Below are positions 44,977-54,903 of a stretch of 64,000 nt of DNA, one piece after another (position 1 is the first letter of the stretch; each line of letters opens with the position of its first letter). The DNA lies in NCBI GenBank assembly GCA_963682025.1, contig OY821517.1, forward strand, positions 111,241,625-111,305,624, written 5' to 3'. The notes beneath the pieces are model-generated. The model saw only the letters and a program-made list of their open reading frames with translations, was not told where the DNA came from and did no database searches. Made by a program: the position numbers and the translations under genes. The stretch comes from Cordilura impudica. Its lineage: Eukaryota; Arthropoda; Insecta; Diptera; Scathophagidae.

Positions 44977-46857
44977 ATTTAAGCAATTGCATTATTACGT
45001 TAAGCTGTTCCATTTTTGAAGTACACTTCTGTAGGTCAGACACAGCATTCGTAAATATGTTGAACAATTCATCGATACTAAATAAGTCATCTCGTATGTT
45101 GGTTGGTCGAGTAGTTGTTCTTACTGCATCGGCATAACTCTTAGCGGCAAAAATTGGACTGTTTCCAATCGGCACAGAATTTGAAGGATTAACCCATTGA
45201 GTCGTATTGTTTGGAGCTTGCTCAAAAAATTCGTGGAAATGCTGGTTTCGTGTAGCCTAATTCCTCTTGTTGATATTATCATGCATGACAAGGTATTCTT
45301 TACGGCTGGGACACCGAGGGTCATCTGCTCTATGATTTGTGTTTTTATACCCTATACCACTATGTGGTTTGGGTATAATGACTTTGTGCTGCTGTTTGTA
45401 ACTACCAAAAATATTTGACCTAGACCCATCTTTAATTATACCGATCGAATCAGAATCACTATCTGATTCAATTTAACGATGTCCGTCCGTCCGTCCGTCC
45501 GTCCGTCCGTCGGTGTGTCCATGTAAAACTTGTAATCAAACTGCAGGTCGCAAATATGAATATGTTTTGATGGAATTTGGTATATAAGCTTTTACCAGCC
45601 ATAGGATAAACGCTATTGAAATTGGTGAGAATCGGTCAATGTTCAGACCTAGCCCCCATACAAATGACCCCTATGAAATCGACTTAAATTGCCATAAGAT
45701 TCAAATTGTCATATAGATCTTACTCAAATTGGGTTTGTATGCGTTTATTAAATCCATTAATCCGTAGTCCAACAATGATCCCTATGGGACAACTCTTAGT
45801 CATAGGTCCCATATAGAGCTGCTTCCCGATCTTCACTTAAATCTATCAAAAAACAAAAATATTGCACTGATTCTTCTCAAATTTTGTTTGTATATATTTT
45901 TGCAAAATACAAGAGACCTTACCAAACATGGTCAGGATCGGTTCATTTTTTGGCCTAGTCCCCATATAGATATAGCATCCGATATGAACTTTTTCATATC
46001 TGCAGACAAAAAAATTTATAAAAATCCCACTCAAATTTGGTTTATGCTTATTTTCTATGTCCAGTTAGTTGGGCCTATGGGGTAGGGTCTCTAAACGCAT
46101 GGTATAGGGTATCCTACTTGTTTAGATTTTTCTTGGTACAACTGAAGCACTTGTAAGCTACAGGGTTTCCCTCTGGTATCTTGTTTATTTGACAAACTGA
46201 TAAATCATGATCACCACCACATGCAATATAGATGTTATTGCGATAACAGTTCTTGGAACCATGGCCGTATATTGCGCACTTGGTGCATTGAGTAGGGCCT
46301 TTTTTACTTTTTAGGGGGTTTCTCCAGTAGACCACAATACTGCGAAGTCGTCTTATTTTTAATATCTGTGACTTTGAGTTTTGAGTTCGGTCAAACTCTA
46401 ACATATAAAATGCATCATCTGCAGAAGAACGAACTGTTTTTATTTCCTTAACACTAGTTGCAGTGACATTGTATTCTGATATAAGCTCTTCCTCTAATGC
46501 TTTTGGGTCAGATTGGGGTAGGCCATATAGGAATAGATTAAACAATTTAATATCTTTACTTTCGTGGGTATAGAATCTGAAATTAGCTGCGGTGAGTTTT
46601 TTCTTTGTGACATCATAATTTGCCAAAGAAGAAGATATTATTTTCGTGCCGACTGACATTCTTTTGAACTCGTAATCTTTCCCAATTAAGTTATATATTG
46701 GAGTAAAACCATGAATAGAATCAATGACAATTGGGGGCATTACAATTTTGTAATCCCTAATATCTTGTTGCTCACCTTCACTGAAAGTGTCTTCTTCATC
46801 ATTTAAATTTTGTAAGATTTTAAATTGATTTTCATTTGCACTGAATTTCTTTTTCAC
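44966..46857 (-). pseudogene. LINE ORF1 (gag-like, CCHC zinc knuckles), split
   Basis: RNA-binding gag-like protein that packages LINE RNA. The N-terminal part (46857-46114) has an acidic start, a central domain (LTAANFRFYTHESKDIKLFN, YGLPQSDPKALEEEL, YMLEFDRTQ) and zinc knuckles CTKCAIYGHGSKNC and CGGDHDLSVC, then CFSC, where the family T insertion cuts the third knuckle. The gene resumes at about 45333 with HRADDPRCPSRKEYLVMHDN, passes a stop at NKRN*ATRNQ (about 45258) and ends SKMEQLNVIMQLLKYDI. The frame just before 46857 has a stop and a likely frameshift, so the true start is probably slightly upstream. CCHC triplets of this kind are usual for jockey-group ORF1. Confidence 0.85.
45334..46129 (+). 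mobile_element. Family T insertion with 5-bp target duplication GATTT
   Basis: Insertion 45339-46124 (786 bp) between direct repeats GATTT at 45334-45338 and 46125-46129. Removing it and one GATTT restores the ORF1 frame across the third zinc knuckle (CTKKNHRADD on the minus strand). The inserted sequence starts GTGTTTTTATACCCTATACC, carries (GTCC)n at 45481-45512 and ends TATCCTACTTGTTTA, lacking the CGACTATAATTTTC segment of other copies. This shows family T is mobile. Its class is unknown: 5-bp duplications suit some LTR elements, but the ends are not TG...CA. Confidence 0.85.
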
Positions 46858-46930
46858 TTCCCCAACATTTCTTTCATTTTAAAGCATTCGTTAATAGCTT
46901 GTTTTTTTTCTAGTTCTTTTTGTTGTTTAC

Positions 46931-47389
46931 TTTAGTAAAGTAGTAAGTAAATGCAATTTACTATGATAGTATGTTTTTGTTTTTAACTGTAACTTTTGTT
47001 TTTAAATTACTGTAGCAATACTAAGCAAGTAAGAATAAATACGTCTGTTCGCGATCAATGACTGCATGAGATTGAATATAAAAATATGGAATTACACTTT
47101 ATATAAAAAAAGATATGCAGAATTACTGCAACATTATCCCGAGCAAACAGCACGATTTTTAGAAGTGTAACTAAATTATTCTCAGATGTATAAATATTGT
47201 TTTAATCTAAAATCTAATTTTGCTAGATATTTTTTTTTTTAAATCGTGATTGTAAATAACAAAAATTTTTTGGAGGCTTTACAAGACTTGATATATACAT
47301 ACCTAAAGGAAATTAATTTAATTAATTTAGAATTTTAAATATATATATAAAGATATTAAAATAATGTTAGCCTTCTTCTAATAAAGTTT
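46931..47389. other. AT-rich spacer
   Basis: No gene or repeat recognised. Confidence 0.4.
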
Positions 47390-47765
47390 TCGCATGAAAA
47401 AAAGTATAACATACATTTTATTTGCCTCAAAATGTGAAGCAATTATTAATCGAAATGCATCAGGTAAGTGCAGAGAAAATATAAAATATCTTGGCATAAT
47501 TATAGGTTACGCCTTCTGAAGTTTTATAAGCATACAGGACAAATGCTAAAAAAAGATAACATAAAATTATAAAGATTGTAGCATGCTTGAATGAAGGCAA
47601 CCTATCCAAAAAAGTACCTTAGCATGTAAAGATAAAAACGAACAGCTCAGACGGTCAAGGCCATAGAAATATCTGCCTAAGAGCTATGTAAAATAACATA
47701 TTAGCAAAACTAGTATGAGAGAAAGTTGGTTCCATCTCTGGGTGCAATTTTCCCTACCTGATCAC
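47390..47765 (+). pseudogene. Short LINE reverse-transcriptase thumb relic
   Basis: Plus strand reads SITYILFASKCEAIINRNAS then GKCRENIKYLGIIIGY (about 47402-47512), the block after the RT catalytic site in non-LTR elements (here resembling SEAICLRNASGKC of the LINE at 63 kb). Downstream frames are broken. No other domain. Confidence 0.5.
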
Positions 47766-49015
47766 AACTTTTATGTGGTACATCAACGCCAATTTGAACA
47801 CCCTAAAATTTACTGAAATTGCCTTTTGAAATGAATTCGTAGCATTATTTATTCATGATTACACAATTATTTTGCATTCCCTTTATTTTCTTTAATTAGC
47901 AATTCATTTTAGGTAACAAAATATATTTATCTTAATAATACAAATATATGTCAATTTGACCAGTAAATTTAGTTCATAAAAAAACTATAAAAATTTACGG
48001 TTTATCCATATCTAATTTAGTTGATTCATGATAGGGACATTATGAGCTATTATCTTCATTTAAACATTACAAAATAAAGGTTTTCTTTTTAATTATTCAA
48101 AATTAATAGGTGAAAAGCAAAATATAGGTCAAGTATAGGTGAAAAGCAAAATATTAATATAAATACTGGTTCTGAGTTTAATGAGGCTTCAATGTGTGAT
48201 CAATTTTAGGTATTTTACCCAATGAACATTTAATATTTGATAAAGAAGATTGATGCAATGACCATTCCATGAATCGTTTCTTTAGTTATGGCTGTAATTA
48301 AATTCAAAATAACTATTTGCATATGTGACATCATTAATGACACCTAATGTATATTTTCGTAATTACTTTACCTCAATAAGATATTTTAATATTTTACTTT
48401 TCAGTACTTTTAAGGGTCTGGTCAATGCAAATTGGTTTACAAATATTGAGAGATAATTTTAAAATAGGATAATTTCCCTTAATGAAAATAATATAACAAT
48501 ATTTGATACCTTGAGCTATACATTGAAGGAAAAAATATGTTTTGAATACTGGCTGTTCCTTTCCTGCTTGTTTTGTTGTTGTTGTATATCTTCAGCAATT
48601 TGTTTGGGTATTCCAATTTTAATGTGAAAAATAAAATTTTTTTCTTTGTTGGCATTCTCTTTCATATGTGTGCACCTTGCTGGATATATAGTGGTGTTGC
48701 GTATATCAATGAAAAAAACCATGAATAGCACGTGGAATATAAGTTGTAGTAATTTGGATTTACGCAAATTATTACCTCAGTATCCCAGTAAGGAATATAC
48801 TGGTGATAAGTAAATTGAAAAATGAAAGCTGTTAAAATAAATTCTATATAATTCAACTAGAATAATTTTACCCGATTGGTTTATTGTATTAAGGAACTAA
48901 CAAAAATAATGTCAAACTTAAGTTATATAACAGTTATATATGAGTTATATGAGTTATATAACAGTTTTAATGTGTTTTTAGGAGCAGCGCACTTAAACAA
49001 GTGGTGGATTGTCCT
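47766..49015. other. AT-rich spacer, no gene recognised
   Basis: Minus frames at 48516-48767 and 48662-48856 have no motif. A short tandem of AGTTATATRA pieces is at about 48918-48962. Confidence 0.4.
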
Positions 49016-50460
49016 TAAAGTTTTTTTTCTGTGAAACAATTTTATTTAAGGCAGGTTTTGACTAATAAGAAAAATTTTATAATTGAATAGTTACCTAAAG
49101 TTACCTTTTCTCCTTTTTTTTTTTTTTTTTTTTTGCTTAAGGTACTTATTAAGAACTTATTCATTTCATAGCTTGGGACAACTTTTATCTTTCTTTTTTT
49201 CACTAATCGCATGTGTAAATAACTACGTGTGATTTGGTCTACTTTTGACTTGAAAGGACAGGAAATATTTGAACAGAGCTATGCTGAATCTTTTGAATAA
49301 ATTGTCTTTTATTAGCTTTGGGTCATTTGTGGATCTTATTATTTTATTTAGAAAAATATAGATAGCTTTTATACAAACAATAGTCTTTTAAGAAAATTGG
49401 TCAAAAGTTGTTTTAATTTACATTCGCGAGTAATAAGCAGATAATTGTACCAAAGATATATTACAATTGATTATTTTGATCCCAGGAGCACTGAAGGGTT
49501 AAATAAATACAAATTAACCCAATTTTCTGTTAAAATCGATGAAACCACTATTTAGAATTTAAGAAAAATAATTCGGTTAATGTTTATTTATTTAACCCCT
49601 CAGTGCTCCTGGGATCAAAATATATTATTTCAATATATTTTGGTGTATTTCAGGATGATTTAGTGTGCGATTCAGATTGTATTCTGTAATTACTTACGAC
49701 TTACAATAAGTATTGCTTTTCCTTAATTTTATATTGTTATATTAATTTTATATTTCATATTCTTTTGAACAAAATGTCTTTTATTAGCTTTGAGTCATTT
49801 GTGGGTCTCCTTATTTTATTTAGAAAAATATGTCATATGTGACCCCCATTCCAAAAGGGTTAAAGGGATCATATTATTTTTTTCCGAAACCCTAGGCTAT
49901 TAAAATAAAACATAACATTTAAAACTAGAAAAGTGATGATTTTTGATACAAAGTATTTAGAAAGAGTACACTTACAGAATATTTTACAAAAAACCCATTT
50001 TTCTCGAAATCCGCACAAACTAAATGCTTGTCAAAAAAATTCTGGGATAGGGATTTACTTAGCTATTCACACACTTAATCTTTAACATATATTAAAAAAA
50101 ATCTTAAAGTGCCAGGTCCATTTTTTTAAATTTTGTTTAAGAAAATTTTTTAAAACTTGAAAAAGGAGTTTTCAAAATTTTATCAAAAAAATTTCCCATT
50201 TTTGTTCTTCTTATATAAAACAATTTTAGTTAAGCAAGGTTTTGACTAATAAGAAAAAAATTCTATAATTGAATAGTTACCTGAAGTAGTAGCCTTTTCT
50301 CCTTTATTTTTTTTTTTTTTTTTTTTAATATTCTTTGTTATTTTTTTTTTTTTTTTTTTTTAGTTTAAGGTACTTATTTATTTCATAGTTCGGGATAACT
50401 TTTATCTTTCTTTTGAAAGGACAAGAAATAGTTAAACAGAGCTACGCTGAAACTTCACTT
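49016..50460. repeat. Locally duplicated AT-rich block with central palindrome
   Basis: About 49022-49290 recurs at 50214-50455 in direct orientation (shared GGTTTTGACTAATAAGAAAA, AATTGAATAGTTACCT, TTTATCTTTCTTTT, AACAGAGCTAYGCTGAA). 49292-49370 recurs at 49762-49838 (AATGTCTTTTATTAGCTTTG-type). Between them lies the hairpin at 49474-49620. No coding sequence. Could be a degraded element with direct repeats or repeated local duplication. Confidence 0.65.
49474..49620. repeat. 147-bp hairpin with 36-bp arms
   Basis: Arms 49474-49509 and 49585-49620 are inverted with one mismatch, carrying TTTTGATCCCAGGAGCACTG and AGGGTTAAATAAATA. TTAA lies at matching positions in both arms, next to AGGG/CCCC, reminiscent of piggyBac-type end and target sequence, but no transposase is present. 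Confidence 0.65.
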
Positions 50461-51010
50461 AATAACTTACTGCTATTCAGAAGCGTGAAATAGTGGTACC
50501 CAGTTGAGAAACATACTTAGTAGTGAACTAGTGTTACAAAAAAACATAGCCATAGTATTATAACAGACCGTTAAAATTAAATGAACACTGAAAAGTTACT
50601 TTATACAAAGAAAATTCGTAACATAATATTTGAGATATATTTGAGAAATATTTTTAAACCCTCCCGAAAGTTTTCTCGAATTTGTCTATTTGTATTGCAC
50701 CTATTTCCCACTAAGGAATGAGAAAAACTTTTTTCATAAGCATTATTTGAAGTTATCACTAAAAAGTATGCCAGTTCTTATGCTTCGTAACAGCAATAAT
50801 CATTTTTTTTTTTACTTTGATTTAAATAAGTGATTAAATAGAAGTATTAAATATTTTTGATGTGTAAACATCTATACGCACAGGGGGGTAAATTTCTATT
50901 TCACAATACAATCGCAAAAACAGCGTAACAAATCGTTGTGAGCTGAAGCGTAAATCGGTGTGACTTTATCTGATTGTAGTTATTTGTGAAAATATTATGA
51001 TATGTTCTTT
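50461..51010. other. AT-rich spacer
   Basis: No gene recognised. Confidence 0.4.
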
Positions 51011-51044
51011 TCTAAACATTTTCCACTTGTCTTTCAAAAAACAT

Positions 51045-51425
51045 AAATTGTATTTCAGAAAACATAAATTGAATTTCAGAAAGCATCAATAGAATTTCAG
51101 AAAACATCAATTGAGTTTCAGAAAACATCAATAGAATTTCAGAAAACATCAATTGTATTTCAGAAAACATATATAGAATTTCAGAAAACATCAATATAAT
51201 TTCAGAAAACATCATTCGAGTTTCAGAAAACATCAATTGTATTTCAGAAAACATCATTTGAATTTCAGTAAAGATATATAGAATTTCAGAAAACATCAAT
51301 TGAATTTCAAAAAGCATTAATTGAATTGCTGAGAACATTAATTATATTTCAGAAAACATCAATAGAATTTTAGAAAACATCAATTGCATTTCAGAAAACA
51401 TCAATTGAATTTCAGAAAACAGCAT
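51045..51425. repeat. 21-bp minisatellite, about 18 copies
   Basis: Unit close to ATTTCAGAAAACATCAATTG plus A, period 21. Copies differ at two or three positions. On the minus strand the period keeps an open frame (51338-51012) of seven-residue repeats such as MFSEIQL. I treat the frame as a consequence of the 21-bp period, not as a gene. Confidence 0.9.
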
Positions 51426-51963
51426 AATCGACTTATTTTTTATGCACTGGAAAATATGATGTTGATGTTTTCTTTAATTATTAGATGCTTACACATCTCC
51501 CTTGTGATCGGACTCACATGATTTTTTTTTTCAAATTCCAATTTGTTACAAATTGCAAGTTAACGAAAGAACTAAAGCTCTGCCGTTAAACAGTTTCCAA
51601 ACTTATTATAAAATAGCACGAGAATTTGACCACATGACGCTAGTAAAGCCAATATAAAAGAAGATTAGCATTGGATCCAAAAGCAGACGAAATTTCAAAA
51701 AAAGTCTCCGGTATGGCAAACAATATGCAGGAAAAAATAAGCAATTTGTTACAAGGAGCTCTATAAATGCTGAAATTTTTATTGAGTGTTTGCAAAGAAT
51801 GCTACTTCCTTTCACAAGCCCACTTACTTTTGGTCTAATTTGTTATCCCGTCACTACGGTAAGGCCATAGGAGAGATATTGAGGACTTCAAAACAGCGAG
51901 TTGAAGAAGGTGTCAAAAATATGGAAAAATGAAAGTTTTACGAAAAAGCTCCATTACTTCATA
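51426..51963. other. Spacer, no gene recognised
   Basis: The minus frame 51606-51815 has no motif. Nothing supported. Confidence 0.4.
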
Positions 51964-53326
51964 ACACAGTACAACATTTTTCAGCTCATTGATTTGGAAC
52001 CAATTCTAAGAATTGCAACTGAAAGTAGCCCGAAAAATAAGAACTTCTGCATCTTTAGTTTTTTATAATTTAATGGCCAGACGAATTAGTTTGCTCAAGG
52101 TGGATTTTTGTATATTATAACACGGTTATAACTCGGTAGCCGTACGGAATGTCTCTTTTATGTCTGAAACAAAGTTGCGGATATTGAATAGGAGAAAAGA
52201 AGGGGACAAACCTAGCCGAAACAACTGCATCCAGTGCCTTAAAAATCGCAAAAATGCCAATTTTCCCCCCATTTTTTACCCCATTTTCACATTTTTTGCT
52301 AAATAACTGTATTATAAATCCACAAATATGCTGTTTTTTCTTTACGAACTTAATTTTGCATGAAAATAAAAATTCCGATTCATATTGCAGCTATTCTTAC
52401 ACAGAAAATATGAGATTTTTGTTTGTTATCTATGCATGGAAACAAACTTTAGAACATTTTCAATTATTTTCAATATCCATCCTCGTTGAAGTTGACGCAT
52501 ATTCATGATCTGATTCTACATCATCATCATCTGAGTTAGACATAATATTCAAGGTCATGTTTTCTACAGTGTGTCTACGAATTGCAGTGTCATCTTCATC
52601 TTCGGTGCTTTCATCTTCAAACTGCATAATTTTCGAAATCCACGACCAAACCACGCTTTTCCATTGGAATGGTCACCTGTTGGAACCTCTTTCCTTGTTC
52701 TTCCGATTCCTGAGGTGATTGTGTCAAAAAGGTATTAAGGTGGAAATGCATGAAATGTAATTTTAACGTCATGGATGCTTTGATTTTTTCAAAATAATAC
52801 AGCAATTTCCCCACTCGTGTCTGTATGTCATCTCGCTGTACACGGGAAAAAAAATGGGGGAAGTGGGCATTTTTGCAATTTTTAAGGCACTGGCTGCACT
52901 TTTTCGGGTATGTTTTTTTTTCCTGCTCAATACCTACAACTTTGTTTCGGACACAAAAGAGATATTCGAGTTATTTAGCAAAAAAGGTGAAAATGGGGAA
53001 AAAGGGGGGAAAATGTGTATTTTGCGATTTTTAAGGCACTGGATGCATTTTTTGCGGGTAGGTTTTTCCGCTTTTGTTCTCCTATTCAATATCTAGAACT
53101 TTGTTTCAGACACAAAAGAGATATTTCGTACGGTTACCGAGTTATAACCGTGTTAAAATATACAAAAAGTGATAAAAATTCACCTTGAGCAAAAAAATTC
53201 GTATGGCCATTAAATTATAATGGCAGCCAACTTGACAAAACGAATGATGCAGAAGTTCTTATTTTTGGGGCTACTTTCAGGTGCAATTATCAGAATTGAG
53301 TCCCAAAAACATGTCTTGTACTGTGT
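51964..53326. mobile_element. 1.36-kb long-TIR element, non-autonomous
   Basis: Starts ACACAGTACAA (51964) and ends TTGTACTGTGT (53326). About 300 bp at each end are inverted copies (shared AATAAGAACTTCTGCAT, TTTGCTCAAGGTG, CACGGTTATAACTCGGTARC, TTAAAAATCGCAAAA-like blocks). The right arm also holds a direct repeat of about 135 bp (52854-52960 and 52985-53095). The interior has an acidic minus frame at 52654-52460 (STEDEDDTAIRRH, NSDDDDVESDHEY), which may be a scrap of a transposase tail. No catalytic domain. Confidence 0.7.
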
Positions 53327-53708
53327 AAGTGCTGGCTAGAAATATAAAAGTTTTATTTCTTTCGTAAGGTCTAACTTAATTTTAATTAATAAAAAAACTC
53401 TCAATTAAGTAGTTTCCTTATTACTACGTTTTGTGTATCTCAATATTTTTTTAATCTCACTCCTTATGTCTGTGACATTTCAAGACGGCTTTTACTAAGT
53501 GAAACTTATCGTGAAATCAAATCTGTGAAATATATTCTTAACAAAAATTTAACAGAACAAATACATATTATTTTTTTTGTCTTGTCTCCTATTAGTTACA
53601 TGAATAAGAAACATATCAACGTTGATTTAGCTGTTGCTTGATGTCACAATTCTTATGGGAAAAGTGCAGCTGGTAGAATTTATCTATTTAACGATCGTTT
53701 TTATAGCT
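53327..53708. other. Spacer, no gene recognised
   Basis: AT-rich. Nothing supported. Confidence 0.4.
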
Positions 53709-54902
53709 TACGAGCTGTTTTTACCCGGTCTTGCCTGGGATCCAAATCCCCTTGACTTTAAAATTGGTTCACTGTGCTTAAAATGCGCTGAGTACTTAGC
53801 CCCAATGAACACATTAATAAAAAAAATGCACTTTCTCCCCAAAAATTTGTATGGGGTTGGGGAGTTTGTTCATGATGACAAAATTCCCCAATGTTTACGT
53901 TTTTTGGGGGAACAAATTCATCTTTTAGATGAATTATAAATTTTTTGATTTTTCAAACCAGAAGTTTTTTTTCTATAAGACTACAGCAAAAATGCTTCAA
54001 AAATAAGCTGCAAAATCGCTTTAAGGTTTTTTTTAAGTTTATTTGTTTTGTTGACACCAAATATAACGGAATCGTTTGCAAATTATTACAGCCGATATTA
54101 CAGCCGAGCTGTGTCCCGCGATCGCGCCGCTTCCGCTGACCGAAAAGATGTTATTGAAAAGAATACAGATTTTTAATGCGTTTATTGCAGGACATATATT
54201 GAGAGCAGTATGAAAATATTCACTTAAATAAATATTTAACAAAATTTATGAAACAAAAATATGGAACAATTTAAGAATGAAATATATACCAAAAAACCGA
54301 AAATTATTTATATAGAAAAAGTGGGCGTAAAAGTAGACGTGGCTGTTAAGAAGTATACGGTGATCTTCGCTGGAGTACAGGGATCGTGCGTACCAAATCT
54401 CAGAGAAATCCGTTGAAAAATAAAAGTTTGAATAGCGAACAAATATACCAAAAACAGAAAATGAATTATATAGAAAAGGTGGGTGTAAACGGAGGCGTGG
54501 CCAATAGCCAGCACGCGGTGACTTTGCCTGGAGTACAGAGATTGTGAGTACCCAATTTCAGCGAAATCCGTCGAAATATAAAAATTTGTATAGCGAACAA
54601 ATATACCAAAAAACAGAAAATGAATTATGTAGAAAAAGTGGGCATAAAAGTAGGCATGGCCGGTAAGAAGCATATGCCGACCTTCCCTGGAGTATAGAGA
54701 TTATGTCCATCACATTTCAGAGACATCCGTTGAAAAGTTAAAATTTGTGTAGCGAACAAATATACCAAAAAACAGAAAATGAATTTTGTATCAAAAGTGG
54801 GCGATTGTGTGTACCAAATTTCAGAGAAATCCGTTGGAAAATAAAAATTTGTATAGCGGTCAAACAAACAAACAAACAAACAGAAAATTAATTTTATATA
54901 TA
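53709..54902 (-). mobile_element. Non-coding Helitron, same family as 38.7-41.2 kb
   Basis: Minus orientation. The 3' region has an AGCTGTTTTTACCCGGTCTT hairpin-like end at 53709, then the AATTCCCCAATGTTTACG block (about 53880), the GCAAAAATGCTTCAAAAATA block, ATACAGATTTTTAATGCGTT (about 54162), and tandem units of about 159 bp at 54321, 54479, 54639 and 54797 (AAAGTGGGCGTAAAAGTAG-type), ending (GTTT)n and TATATA at about 54900. It lacks the helicase remnants of the other copy. Frames inside (54308-54915, minus) are products of the tandem units. Confidence 0.65.
54306..54890. repeat. 159-bp tandem repeats within the Helitron
   Basis: About 3.6 units with GTGGGCG landmarks at 54321, 54479, 54639 and 54797, each also containing GTACCAAATTTCAGAGAAAT and AAATTTGTATAGCGAACAAA. 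Related but more diverged units lie at 40785-41210. Confidence 0.85.
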
Positions 54903-54903
54903 T

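Larger units (their letters stand above)
42056..46930 (-). mobile_element. Jockey-type LINE, two ORFs, interrupted by family T
   Basis: Minus-strand non-LTR retrotransposon, about 4.1 kb without the insertion. It has a gag-like ORF1 with zinc knuckles (46857-44966), ORF2 with endonuclease and RT (44976 to about 42300) and a probable A-rich 3' tail read as T-rich on plus (42058-42092). The 5' end lies near 46.93 kb and is not exact. Unlike the other LINEs here it keeps all domains, but it has several frameshifts, an in-frame stop and a 786-bp insertion. Confidence 0.85.

Noticed and set aside
45339..46124. Family T insert as a solo LTR
   Set aside because: The 5-bp duplication fits, but ends are not TG...CA and no internal pol relic is linked to it, so class left open.
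51012..51338. Heptad-repeat protein gene
   Set aside because: The open frame follows automatically from a 21-bp minisatellite. No promoter, homologue or unique sequence.
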